A DNA stretch of 24,736 bases from Bacillota bacterium (GTDB lineage: Bacteria > Bacillota > Clostridia > Acetivibrionales > Acetivibrionaceae). The DNA is taken from positions 1 through 24,736 of the forward strand of contig JAEWSG010000036.1 in the NCBI GenBank assembly GCA_023398495.1, read 5' to 3'. A model generated the notes under the pieces. It did no database searches and was not told where the DNA came from. It worked only from the letters and a program-made list of their open reading frames with translations. This document shows, piece by piece, positions 15,324-23,885 of this stretch. The translations under genes were made by a program, and so were the position numbers. How positions within the stretch are numbered: position 1 is the stretch's first letter; each line of letters begins with the position of its first letter.

Positions 15324-15719
15324 TTAATATGCCACCACTCCTCCATCTGGTGCACTTCCTTGTGCTTTAAACTCCTTAAAAATCTTATAAATGACCCTCA
15401 TAGCAAAAAAGCCCACTGTCCTATCTCCGTTAATTACTCTGCTATGATGCCATTCATAAGAACATTCATTGAGAATTTTTATACCATTGCTGTTCATTGC
15501 ATCCAAAAAGTCCATCTTTACCAGGGTTTCTTTTGATATTTCAATAATTCCATCATGATTCAATAGCAAATCCTTATCATATTCCCTGTTAATATCTGCA
15601 CCAGAATAACCATACAATAAACACAAATCTTTTTCTTCAATTAACTTGTAAAAGACACTTATCCCTATACTCATACTGGAATCCCCTAAAACTAAGAATT
15701 TATTATGTTTCTCTGGCAA
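15324..15719 (-). CDS. Hypothetical protein
   Basis: 131 residues of no recognised family. The best start is a TTG at 15719, directly behind an in-frame TGA and with only a weak ribosome binding site; an internal ATG at residue 16 is possible. The N-terminal stretch FLVLGDSSMSIGISVFYKLI could form a beta-alpha unit, and the C-terminus is basic and hydrophobic around AMRVIYKIFKEF. The weak start and isolated position leave open that it is a truncated gene. No neighbour hints at a role. Confidence 0.5.
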   Translation of the reverse strand: MPEKHNKFLVLGDSSMSIGISVFYKLIEEKDLCLLYGYSGADINREYDKDLLLNHDGIIEISKETLVKMDFLDAMNSNGIKILNECSYEWHHSRVINGDRTVGFFAMRVIYKIFKEFKAQGSAPDGGVVAY

Positions 15720-16080
15720 TCAACAAATATTACTTCTTTTTACCTCTGAGATAATATATAATTTTACAATTCCACAGACATTCAATCTTTACTTTACTAT
15801 TGAAACCATTGAAACCGTATTATCTTGATAATATCCTTTCATTATTTTACTATAATGATTTATAGTATGTCTAGACTCTCAAGAAAACAGCGTATAAGCC
15901 AAAAAGACCGGCCTTAATGTTTACTGAATTGCTACACTCGTTATTAATTATTAATTACTATAATATTTAGAATATGATATAATTATATCAACGAATGTTT
16001 GAATCATATTGCATTTTTAACTAATAGAGAATAGAGAAGCTAGTTTTTTAGCATTCTAATTTTTGTTTTGGAGGGATATT
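15720..16080. other. Upstream region of the LRR-dockerin gene
   Basis: 361 AT-rich bases with no gene. TATAAT hexamers on the + strand at 15959-15964 and 15978-15983 could serve as -10 elements for the LRR gene, but neither has a good -35. GGAGGG at 16070-16075 is the ribosome binding site. A small G+C-rich near-palindrome around ACCGGCC (15907-15913) is present without T-run. Confidence 0.35.
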
Positions 16081-18894
16081 ATGAAAAAGATTACTTCTGT
16101 TTTTGTTTTTTTATGTGTTACTGTTGGAATTGTACTATTCCAACATCCCATCTGTACTACATATGGACAACCCGATATTATCATCACAGACCCTATAGTT
16201 GATGAATTTGTTGATGGTGTAGTTTTTGCAAACATAGATGAGGCTGACAGTGTAATAGTCTTTGATGATAAAAATCTAGAAGCAACTATACGTAAAAAAA
16301 TTGGTAAACAAGAGGGAGATATTTTAAAACGTGATGTATGTATTTTTAAGAGTTTAGTATTAGATAATATTCAAATAAGCGATATAACACCACTTAGCAA
16401 TTTTACTAATTTGACTAAACTATATTTATCCAATAATCAAATAAACGACATTACACCACTTACTAATCTTGCTAAGTTGACTAAATTACATTTATACAAT
16501 AATAAAATAAGCGACATAACAGCACTTAGTAATCTTAATAATTTGACTGAACTAATTTTATCCAGTAATCAAGTAAGCGATATAACGCCACTTTGTAATC
16601 TTGATAATTTAACTGAACTAAATTTATCTAACAATCAAATAAGCTACGTAACGCTAAAGAACCTACCGAATTTGGCCGAACTTCGATTATCTAATAACCA
16701 GATAAGCAGCATAACATTAAAGAACCTAAGTAATTTGACTATGCTATATTTAGATAATAACCAGATAAAAGATATATCATGCCTTAATAATATTACAAAT
16801 TTGTCTTTATTGGTTTTATCTAAAAATCAAATAAGTGACCTAACTCCACTTGGAAAACTCACTAAATTGAATACGCTTTATTTGTATAAAAATCAGATAA
16901 GCGACCTAACACCACTTGTCAATCTTATAAATTTGGAAATTTTATCTTTATCTTATAATCAGATAAGCGACCTAACGATACTTACTAACCTTACAAGATT
17001 AACCAATCTGGATTTATCTAATAATCGAGTAAAAGATATAACACCAATTGTCAATCTCACAAATTTGTATAGTTTAGGTTTATCTAACAATCAAATAAGG
17101 AACATAATACCACTTAGAAATCTTCCTAATCTATCGGTATTTAGTTTATACAACAATCCAATAAACAATTCATCAACTCCTAATGCTGTTCATAAGTCAG
17201 AATTAGATTTTGGTATCTATGAAGTTTGGGTTATAGAAGAAAACAGTGTTATAGACTTTAAAGATAAAAATCTGGAAGCTGCTATACGTGATAAGATTGG
17301 GAAAGAAGATGGGGAAATATTAGTAAGCGATATATGTAATATCGAATGTTTGAATTTAAGCGATAGGCAAATAAGTGATATAACGCCTCTTAGCATCTGT
17401 AGTAATTTGACTGAACTAAATTTATCTAATAATCAAATTAAAGATATAACACCACTTAGAAAACTGACTAATTTGATGGAACTTAATTTATCTAATAATC
17501 AAATAAGTGACATAATACCACTTATAAATCTTCGAAATTTGAATGTTTTATCTTTATCTAATAATCAAATAAGTGATATAACACCACTTTGCAACCTTCC
17601 TTGTTTAAATTACTTGGATTTATCCAATAATCCTTTGTGGAATTCATCAATATCTAATGCTGTTCACAGGTCAGACTTGGATTTTTCAGTTGGTGGAAAT
17701 ACTTATGAAGTTTGGATTATAGAAGAAAATTGTGTAATAACTTTTGAAAATGAAGCTCTGGAAAATACTATACGCACTATAATAAATAAATATGATGGAG
17801 ATATTTTGAAATGTGATGTAAGTAATATTGAAAGTTTGTATCTGCAAGGTTATTCATTAAGCGATATTACGCCACTAAAAAACTTCACTAATTTGACAAA
17901 ATTAAATTTATCAGGAAACAAAATAAGCGATCTAACGCCGCTTGCGGACCTTACTTTCTTGACTGATTTAGACTTAAGTAATAATAAAATAAGTGACATA
18001 ACACCGCTAAAAAACCTCGCTAAGTTGTCTTCCCTAAAATTATCCCAAAATTCGACAAGCGATATAACAGTACTTGCCAACCTTACTAACTTAACAGAAT
18101 TACATTTAGCTTATAATAATTTTAGCACATTATCACCACTTAGCAATCTTAATAGATTGACTATGCTATCTTTAGATGGAAATCGCTTAAACGACATAGC
18201 ATCCCTTAGTAGCCTAACTAATTTGACTTGGTTAAGTTTGAGAAACAACAATCAAATAAGTGATATAACATTCCTTGGCAATCTTACTAATTTGAATTAT
18301 TTGGATTTGAGTGATAATCAAATAAGTGATCTAACACCGCTTGGTAATCTTACTAATTTGACTGATACTTCTTTAGATTGTAATCAAATAAGTGATATAA
18401 CATCACTTGGTAATCTTACTAATTTGGAGTTTTTGGGTTTATCCAATAATCAAATAAGCGACATAATGCCACTTGGTAGTCTTTCTAATTTGCTGAGCTT
18501 GAGTTTATCCGATAATCAAATAAGCGATATAATGCCACTTAGTGGTCTTTCTAATTTGCTGTGCTTGAGTTTAGTTGGAAATCCGTTGTACGATTCGTCA
18601 ACTCCAAAAGCTGTTCATAAATCGGACTTTGATTTTACAGTTGGTAGTCAAACCTTTGAAGTATGGAGTATAGAAGCAGCATTAGGTGATGTTAACGCTG
18701 ATGGAAATGTGAATTCAATTGATTTTGGTTATATGAGAAAATATTTACTTGGACTAATTTCTAAGTTTCCAGCAGGAGAAAAGGGATTAGCTGCAGCAGA
18801 CATTGACAAGAACGGAAAGTTTAATTCAATCGATTTAGGGCATATAAGGAATTACTTACTTGGTAAAGGAACATTACACCATTCTAAATTTTAA
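16081..18894 (+). CDS. Secreted leucine-rich-repeat protein with type I dockerin
   Basis: 937 residues. A signal peptide covers about 1-29, ending near TYG. The body consists of 22-residue internalin/SDS22-like repeats of the form NLTELNLSNNQISDITPL. They fall into three modules, each opening with a cap (xLExxIRxxIGKxxGDIL) near residues 62, 398 and 558 and the first two closing with NPxxNSS-x-NAVHKSxLDF and an EVW-I-E linker; the third closes likewise before the dockerin. The dockerin (869-931) has two calcium loops, GDVNADGNVNSID and ADIDKNGKFNSID, each followed by a helix ending in YLLG. The dockerin should attach it to a cohesin on a scaffoldin, hence to the cellulosome or cell surface. 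No catalytic or carbohydrate-binding domain is seen, so the LRRs probably bind a protein or glycan. The ATG at 16081 is chosen over an in-frame TTG at 16063 because GGAGGG lies between them. Confidence 0.92.
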   Translation: MKKITSVFVFLCVTVGIVLFQHPICTTYGQPDIIITDPIVDEFVDGVVFANIDEADSVIVFDDKNLEATIRKKIGKQEGDILKRDVCIFKSLVLDNIQISDITPLSNFTNLTKLYLSNNQINDITPLTNLAKLTKLHLYNNKISDITALSNLNNLTELILSSNQVSDITPLCNLDNLTELNLSNNQISYVTLKNLPNLAELRLSNNQISSITLKNLSNLTMLYLDNNQIKDISCLNNITNLSLLVLSKNQISDLTPLGKLTKLNTLYLYKNQISDLTPLVNLINLEILSLSYNQISDLTILTNLTRLTNLDLSNNRVKDITPIVNLTNLYSLGLSNNQIRNIIPLRNLPNLSVFSLYNNPINNSSTPNAVHKSELDFGIYEVWVIEENSVIDFKDKNLEAAIRDKIGKEDGEILVSDICNIECLNLSDRQISDITPLSICSNLTELNLSNNQIKDITPLRKLTNLMELNLSNNQISDIIPLINLRNLNVLSLSNNQISDITPLCNLPCLNYLDLSNNPLWNSSISNAVHRSDLDFSVGGNTYEVWIIEENCVITFENEALENTIRTIINKYDGDILKCDVSNIESLYLQGYSLSDITPLKNFTNLTKLNLSGNKISDLTPLADLTFLTDLDLSNNKISDITPLKNLAKLSSLKLSQNSTSDITVLANLTNLTELHLAYNNFSTLSPLSNLNRLTMLSLDGNRLNDIASLSSLTNLTWLSLRNNNQISDITFLGNLTNLNYLDLSDNQISDLTPLGNLTNLTDTSLDCNQISDITSLGNLTNLEFLGLSNNQISDIMPLGSLSNLLSLSLSDNQISDIMPLSGLSNLLCLSLVGNPLYDSSTPKAVHKSDFDFTVGSQTFEVWSIEAALGDVNADGNVNSIDFGYMRKYLLGLISKFPAGEKGLAAADIDKNGKFNSIDLGHIRNYLLGKGTLHHSKF

Positions 18895-18970
18895 AGCAGC
18901 AAACTAACTTGGCATGAAGTAAATGACTGCAAAACTATACAACTTGTACCGTCAAAAATAAACAGTACAT

Positions 18971-19057
18971 TTGGGCATCTTGGCGGAATTGGAGAAATAA
19001 ATGCATATTTCGGACGCATCCGGACAGCATAACGGCACATCCGGACACCTTGTCGAA
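18971..19057. repeat. Degenerate repeat units, probable insertion-sequence end
   Basis: Three related units lie close together: TTGGGCATCTTGGCGGAAT (from 18971), TTCGGACGCATCCGGACAGC (from 19009) and CGGCACATCCGGACACC (from 19033) followed by TTGTCGAA. The shared core is GCATC/ACATC with CGGA. Multiple short repeats at one end are typical of IS21-type elements, whose ends look like this from memory. No transposase gene remains nearby, so this would be a solo remnant. Confidence 0.35.
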
Positions 19058-19373
19058 GTAAAGAAGAAAAAAAACGTTACACCTTGACCTCTCTTCATTA
19101 ATTATACAGCAAAATTTGGTTATTTACTAAGTAAATTTGAAAAAAACTCTTACTACCCAAAACGTTTACAAATTGAACCACATTGCAGCATTCTGGACTA
19201 TTTGGTATTCTTTGCTTCAATTTGGTGCAAAAAGTAGGAATTGCATTTATAAAGCCTCCTTAATAGATACCTTTAGGTATATTTTTATCAGGCCATATTT
19301 ACCTAAAACACACCTTGAAATAAAGTAATTATTACAATGCTTTTCGATAAATTGCTTCATATAGAAAGGGTTA

Positions 19374-19401
19374 TTATTGCTTATTGCTTACTGCTTACTA
19401 C
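19374..19401. repeat. Four tandem copies of a 7-base unit
   Basis: TTATTGC, TTATTGC, TTACTGC and TTACTAC follow each other without gaps. It is a short microsatellite-like array in non-coding DNA, possibly variable in length between strains; no function is apparent. Confidence 0.6.
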
Positions 19402-19621
19402 ACATAAGTTATAGTGGAACAATCCCAACAATAATGCTTTATTTGTTAACCTGGAAAACATTATTGAGACAAGAACACAAACTAAATACATATTTCTCTC
19501 AATGACGTTTATAAACACGGATGGGATTACTTATATGTATTCGTAAGTGATATAATGATAACAGACAATTAATTTTGTAGAAACCAAGATGCAATCATTA
19601 TGTTTTCTGCTGGAGGTTAAA

Positions 19622-20101
19622 ATGGGTTCATCCTATCATTTTGAATGTGACAACTGCAAACATAAATTTTTCACATCGGGCCCCTGGGAATTCAGATGGA
19701 ACAAGTATGGGAAGATAGAACATTGTGGTCATCCACTAAGAGACAGGGCTAAACTAGGAGTTGATGGCCTATGCGGATATTTGTATTGCGTAAACTGTGA
19801 CACAGCTTCCGAAATCATTTTATTGGAATATAAGAAAAGAGTTTTTACTGACCATGATGTATGGAGTGAACATACTGAACTAAAACCCGGGTATTCTCAT
19901 GAAGAGTACAAGATGTTTTTAAAATGGGGTAAATATGATTTAAAACTAAAAGCCCCGAAAAATAATCCTAATAAAAAAATCCGATGTCCTCAATGTAATA
20001 TAACCAATATGCTCTTTTTAGTGCCATATCGTCCTTTTGAAATGGACTGTCCTAAATGCAATATTCGGAAAATAAATGTTGTACGAATCGATACTACATA
20101 G
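19622..20101 (+). CDS. Multi-zinc-ribbon protein of unknown function
   Basis: 159 residues with four cysteine knuckles: CDNC (9-12), CVNC in the middle, and the pairs CPQC and CPKC near the C-terminus, suggesting two zinc sites. Between them lies an acidic/aromatic region with no known motif. The ATG at 19622 is chosen over an upstream in-frame ATG (19589) because GGAGG lies six bases before it and the ribbon starts at once. A TATAAT at 19551-19556 is a plausible promoter element. Likely nucleic-acid or protein binding, but no function can be assigned. It lies among small accessory genes and relics. Confidence 0.7.
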   Translation: MGSSYHFECDNCKHKFFTSGPWEFRWNKYGKIEHCGHPLRDRAKLGVDGLCGYLYCVNCDTASEIILLEYKKRVFTDHDVWSEHTELKPGYSHEEYKMFLKWGKYDLKLKAPKNNPNKKIRCPQCNITNMLFLVPYRPFEMDCPKCNIRKINVVRIDTT

Positions 20102-20153
20102 ATTCACATCTCAATTTAGATATTCTATTAATAGGGCTTTAGAAGGTGCGAAA

Positions 20154-20280
20154 ATGAAAAATAGATGATTTTGCTAAGAAAATAGATGATATATTTTTGA
20201 CATATGATAATGTTTTAAAAATTGCCTGCCAGGAGTTTGTTTTAACGACTACTAGGATTAGAGAAAAAACAATAGGATAA
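20154..20280 (+). pseudogene. Small ORF broken by a one-base insertion
   Basis: An ATG at 20154 with AGAAGG upstream runs into a stop after four codons. If one A is dropped from the run of five following it, the frame reads MKIDDFAKKIDDIFLTYD and continues to a TAA at 20278-20280, about 41 residues. The good ribosome binding site and sensible composition suggest a real former gene; the family is unknown. The short length makes this uncertain. Confidence 0.35.
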
Positions 20281-20323
20281 GCAATGTTTAAATTAACATT
20301 GAAAATTAGAGGAGGTCATAGTA

Positions 20324-20596
20324 TTGAGTAAATATAATAAGGAAGAATGGTCTAGAATACGGACACAAGGAAAGTTGATTTACATTACAACATATTGGAT
20401 TCTGGCAGCAGCTTTTCCGATTGCTATAGTTTTACCGGTAATAAGAGGAATATTTCGAGAAAAAAATATCGGTTTTATAGTATCTCTTGATTTTATTAGA
20501 AGTGTATTGCTTTATTTTATGCTCTGTGCGTTCTTATCAGTAATATTGGGACTAATCAGGTGGGGTCAAAATGAGAAAGCATTTAAGCAGCTGTAG
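20324..20596 (+). CDS. Small membrane protein with two transmembrane segments
   Basis: 90 residues. Hydrophobic segments at about 20-42 and 56-78 are joined by a basic loop (RGIFREKN), and the N-terminus is charged (KYNKEEWSRIRTQGK). The TTG start at 20324 is supported by GGAGG eight bases upstream. No family is recognised. It lies 58 bases before the 264-codon unknown gene on the same strand and may share its transcript, which would end at the terminator at 21455. Confidence 0.65.
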   Translation: MSKYNKEEWSRIRTQGKLIYITTYWILAAAFPIAIVLPVIRGIFREKNIGFIVSLDFIRSVLLYFMLCAFLSVILGLIRWGQNEKAFKQL

Positions 20597-20654
20597 AAAA
20601 ATCAACTTTCTTATTTTGAACTGGCTGCTGTAATAAAATATGAGGTGTATGATA

Positions 20655-21446
20655 ATGCATAAAACATTTGATGCTAAAGAATTGAATGAATTAAAGAACA
20701 ACTTAGCCAATAAGATTTGGATCTTCTCTCAATCTCCTGTTGGTTGGTCATTTTTGAGAAAAGACTTTTCTTTTATTTTCACAATTCTGCCTTCATTGAA
20801 GTTTAATGAAGGCTTTACAATAAGGGCATATCGATATGTTGCTGAAAATAAAAGATCTGTAAAACTACAATTTTGGGCAGTCCCTATAAATGAATGGCTC
20901 CCGCAGCCTGAAGAATGTATGGTCTATGAAAGTAAACACATAAGTTATCCTAAACCCAATTGTGTTCTTGATAATGTGATGCACGCCATTGATGGAGATG
21001 GCTCGATTGATGCATATTTAAGTGCTTCATTGCTATATAGAACATTAGATAGAGTACGTTGTCATTCGGCTGAAAACTGGGGCCTAAATGTCATAATTGA
21101 TGATGAATTAATGAAGATGGCCGATTTATTTGACAAGAACTTATATTTCCAGAAGTTAAGAGATAAAAATTACAGGGATTCAATTAGTAGAGAGGAACAT
21201 TTCCTTTCTCATCATTTAACCGCTTTTAATACTGATGACTGGAAATGGAAATCAAGCAGGAACAGCATCTTATGGAAACCATCCGTTGAATTTGACGGCG
21301 ATGAGGTACTAGTATCCTTTTATACTTACTGTGGTCATGTAAAAAAGACAATTCTTAAATATACAGACTTTTACACAAAAGGTAGTTATCGTTTTGATAG
21401 TTCTTGCGAAATTATCGCCGAAGGGGGCGAAGGTTATCACATTTAA
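20655..21446 (+). CDS. Hypothetical cytoplasmic protein, with a decayed 3' copy nearby
   Basis: 263 residues of unrecognised family, tryptophan- and tyrosine-rich, without signal peptide, membrane segment or known catalytic motif. Two earlier in-frame ATGs (20640, 20649) exist, but GAGGTG is placed correctly only for the ATG at 20655. It is followed within ten bases by a strong intrinsic terminator. The last ~40 codons recur, in degenerate but in-frame form, at 22113-22207, so the locus once carried a second copy. Gene duplication, lack of relatives by eye and the surrounding relics are reminiscent of polymorphic immunity or accessory genes, but this is only an association. Confidence 0.65.
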   Translation: MHKTFDAKELNELKNNLANKIWIFSQSPVGWSFLRKDFSFIFTILPSLKFNEGFTIRAYRYVAENKRSVKLQFWAVPINEWLPQPEECMVYESKHISYPKPNCVLDNVMHAIDGDGSIDAYLSASLLYRTLDRVRCHSAENWGLNVIIDDELMKMADLFDKNLYFQKLRDKNYRDSISREEHFLSHHLTAFNTDDWKWKSSRNSILWKPSVEFDGDEVLVSFYTYCGHVKKTILKYTDFYTKGSYRFDSSCEIIAEGGEGYHI

Positions 21447-21454
21447 TTAAATAG

Positions 21455-21483
21455 TGTTGATGCCCCCGTCAGCAGTTTTTTTT
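21455..21483 (+). terminator. Intrinsic terminator
   Basis: TGTTGATG (21455-21462) pairs with CGTCAGCA (21467-21474) over eight base pairs including two G-U pairs, with a CCCC loop. One G and then eight T follow. It lies nine bases after the stop of the 20655 gene and should end that transcript. Confidence 0.75.
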
Positions 21484-21614
21484 CATTTTACTCACATTTT
21501 TTTAAGTTTCACGAAATAATACCTTTCCCTCATAACTCATTGTATACTTCTAAATAATTAATTTTATCCATCTTAATGAAAGGAAACTTTTTAATAAAAC
21601 TTTTAAGTCCTTTT

Positions 21615-22015
21615 TTATTTATATATCACAATACCATCAGCATTATGAGCAATAATATGTTGGGTAGGTATAATTAAAGAATCTAGAAAGGCATATCTTT
21701 TTCCTTTAGTTCCTGATGTCAGAAGAAGTGTTGCAAATGCAGCAGTTGAATTTAAACATATTGTATTAACATCACATTTACACCACCGTATTGTGTCAAA
21801 AACAGCAAAACCTGAAGTAACTATCCCGCCTGCACTATTAATGAAAATATATATATCTTTGTCCGAAGAATCATTTAACGTAATCAACTGTTGAACTATA
21901 ATGTTGGCATTATAGTCATTCATTAGTTCATCAATAATTATTACTCTTTTTTGAAATAATATATCCTTTATATGTAACCCCATCTTTCAACTCATTGGTA
22001 ATCTGGTCCTCGTCT
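21615..22015 (-). pseudogene. ClpP-like protease relic lacking its catalytic residues
   Basis: The open part (21615-21983, 122 codons) clearly follows ClpP: RVIIIDELMND, DKDIYIFINSAGG, GFAVFDTIRW, NTICLN, ATLLLTSGTKGKRYAF. At the catalytic serine (normally AASMA) it reads TAAFA, so Ser is Ala, and at the IMIHQP histidine motif it reads IIPTQH. About 70 C-terminal residues are missing. Just upstream another frame encodes EDQITNELKD, which looks like the missing N-terminus, implying a frameshift; AAGGAG near 22025 may be the old ribosome binding site. It cannot be a working protease. Whether a truncated protein is still made, for example as a dominant partner of real ClpP, cannot be told. Confidence 0.7.
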
Positions 22016-22112
22016 TAATTAAAATCTACTCCTTCTCCAATATAATAATTTTTGAATAACCCAAAAATAAGAATTATCAGTCCCATTACTATTACATCCT
22101 TATACAAATCAT

Positions 22113-22207
22113 GCTACTTACTATGGACATGTAACAAAGAGAATCTTAAATAGTTATAAATTTGATAGTTCTTGCGAAAATATTGCTAAAGGCGTCGAAA
22201 TTTATTG
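22113..22207 (+). pseudogene. Decayed duplicate of the 3' end of the gene at 20655
   Basis: Read in frame, this stretch gives TYYGHVTKRIL then SYKFDSSCENIAKGVE, matching TYCGHVKKTIL and SYRFDSSCEIIAEGGE near the end of the 20655 product. About eight codons (YTDFYTKG region) are deleted. The rest of the copy is gone, and its end overlaps the tail of the acetyltransferase gene on the other strand. It is the remnant of a tandem duplication with the clpP relic between the copies. Confidence 0.75.
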
Positions 22208-22762
22208 CTTTTTAAGCCTGTTATTTGCCATAAAGTACTCCTCTGCTAATATTGCATATTGATAAGCATCATGCCATATTGGTTCCCCATCAAGTGTTTT
22301 TTTGAAAAAGGCTGCTTTTTTAAAATAGCCTTCACGTCGCATAGAAATCCGCTCCAGCAACTTCCATGAGGCAGTATTTTCAGGATTACACATAGCAATA
22401 ATACGGTGAACACCAATTTGTTCAAAGCCATGCCTTAAAGTTCCTTGGCAAGCCTCCGTAGCATAGCCTTTTTTTTGATATAAAGGATTAAAAACATAAC
22501 CAATTTCCCATGTCATAAACTCTTTGGGCTCCTGCTGCTGAAAATATATATTCCCTATTAATTTAGAATTTTCTTTAAGACAAACTGCATAAAAAGCATC
22601 ATCTTTCGAACGTTTCATCGCCTCTTGTTTACACGCCTCTTCACTATAAACATCGTACGGCTCATATTTAACCACTGCGTCTTGAGAAAGATATTCATAT
22701 AAATCTTGCCAATCATCATAAGAAAACCTTCTAAGTATCAGCCTCTCTGTTTCTAAATACAC
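22202..22762 (-). CDS. GNAT N-acetyltransferase, RimJ/RimL type
   Basis: 186 residues beginning YLETERLILRRF, typical of RimJ/RimL-like enzymes. The acetyl-CoA loop is YQKKGYATEA, and CNPENTASWKLLERISMRREG is the conserved C-terminal block. The start is probably the GTG at 22762, since AGGGAG lies eight bases before it; a GTG nine bases further upstream would sit on that ribosome binding site. It transfers acetyl from acetyl-CoA to an unknown amine. It shares only the family with the acetyltransferase at 5607. Its 3' end overlaps the duplicated relic by a few bases. Confidence 0.87.
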   Translation of the reverse strand: MYLETERLILRRFSYDDWQDLYEYLSQDAVVKYEPYDVYSEEACKQEAMKRSKDDAFYAVCLKENSKLIGNIYFQQQEPKEFMTWEIGYVFNPLYQKKGYATEACQGTLRHGFEQIGVHRIIAMCNPENTASWKLLERISMRREGYFKKAAFFKKTLDGEPIWHDAYQYAILAEEYFMANNRLKKQ

Positions 22763-22869
22763 ATAATTCACTCCCTATTCATAAAACTATACATCTACAG
22801 ATAATACTTTAATTTAATACATTTTAACCTTATATGCTTCATCTATTTTAATTATCCGTCCGAATATAA

Positions 22870-23742
22870 TCAATCATAATACTCTTCATTTAATTCTTTA
22901 AAGTCAAGCCTATCATAATTTTCACATACACGAATAAGTTCATCTCTCACTTCCATAAGAGCAAAACCCAATAAATTCAGCCCCTGCCACTCCAAAGGAT
23001 TTTCTATATGCTCATCATCAGCCGCCATTCCTATCCCCCAAATTTTATCATACGGGCTGGCTTCAACAAGCACCCTATTTTTTGTCTCTATTAAAAATCT
23101 CCTAAGACTTTCATTTTGAAGGAACTTTGCATAATTACCGTTGAGAATGATAGAATAACGTTTTTTCTTCCAAACCTCTTCATCAAAATTTCTAACCTTC
23201 CTGCCTAATTCCTTTATCTTCTTCGGTTGCTTGCACTCAAGTATCTCTTCCAAGATTTCTTTATCATCAAACAGCCTTGCTTTTTCAGCCATCATATACT
23301 GCTCCATGCAGCAATAATTATTTGTATCAATTTTAAAATCAGACTTCCACCATTGGCTTAAGCAGGTTTTTGTAATACTTCCATCGGCTGATGGCTGATG
23401 TCCCCAGAAAAACAAATACTTAATCTTTTTACCTGCACGGAAATCCTTTTGTAAAGAGTCAATTGAATACTTCATATTACCATTTTCATTCCAAAGAAGA
23501 AGGCGACCATCATATAGGTCTTCTTCATCATCTTTGTACCAACCAAGCCACCCTTTGGGCGTTGGAAACATCTGCTGAAATTGTTTCTGTTCATCTATAG
23601 TAAGAACATCATACCAATCAATAAAATCATATATATATCCCTCACCATATCCCATTCTCCATCCAATGCTACCATTTCTAATGTGTGGATACATTAGCCA
23701 CGGTGGAGCCATTGGTTTGCTTATATCATATTTTTTCTTCAT
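22870..23742 (-). CDS. NADAR-domain protein with extra N-terminal domain
   Basis: 290 residues. Residues ~108-272 form a NADAR (YbiA-like) domain: LFFWGHQ, MEQYMMAEKARLF (Glu147), the LNGNYAKFLQN segment, and VEASPYDKIWGIGM with Glu228, Asp232 and Trp235. The N-terminal ~100 residues are aromatic-rich (PPWLMYPHI, GWLGWYKDDEEDLYDGR) and form a separate unrecognised domain. NADAR proteins cleave N-glycosidic bonds of riboflavin-pathway intermediates or ADP-ribosyl groups, including ADP-ribose on guanine, so a detoxification or defence role is possible. The ATG at 23742 is preferred over an open frame to 23820 because AGGAG precedes it. It is followed downstream by an acetyltransferase and preceded by a GyrI-like gene, all on the same strand. 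Confidence 0.88.
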   Translation of the reverse strand: MKKKYDISKPMAPPWLMYPHIRNGSIGWRMGYGEGYIYDFIDWYDVLTIDEQKQFQQMFPTPKGWLGWYKDDEEDLYDGRLLLWNENGNMKYSIDSLQKDFRAGKKIKYLFFWGHQPSADGSITKTCLSQWWKSDFKIDTNNYCCMEQYMMAEKARLFDDKEILEEILECKQPKKIKELGRKVRNFDEEVWKKKRYSIILNGNYAKFLQNESLRRFLIETKNRVLVEASPYDKIWGIGMAADDEHIENPLEWQGLNLLGFALMEVRDELIRVCENYDRLDFKELNEEYYD

Positions 23743-23885
23743 AATTTTTCTCCTAATCCTATCTTTAGGTATCCACCATATTTTTCCCACAGATAACATA
23801 CTTTTAAGCCGATGCAGCATTTACATGGCTGCCCATAAATAGATATCCTATGATGCATTACTCATACTAATCCAAGAGTAATATT

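Larger units (their letters stand above)
18895..19621. other. Gene-free stretch with mobile-element remnants
   Basis: 727 bases with no convincing gene. Degenerate repeat units at 18971-19057 look like an insertion-sequence end, and a 7-base tandem repeat lies at 19374-19401. A 63-codon frame at 19137 starts with TTG without ribosome binding site and shows no family resemblance, so it is not called. TATAAT at 19551-19556, with TTACTT 18 bases upstream, may be the promoter of the zinc-ribbon gene at 19622. Confidence 0.4.

Noticed and set aside
19137..19328. A 63-codon frame starting with TTG
   Set aside because: There is no ribosome binding site, the composition is unlike a protein of the neighbourhood, and it lies among repeat remnants.
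23857..23882. A 7-bp inverted repeat ATTACTC/GAGTAAT after the GyrI-like stop
   Set aside because: It lacks a T-run on the transcribed strand and is AT-rich enough to arise by chance; it is not called as a terminator.
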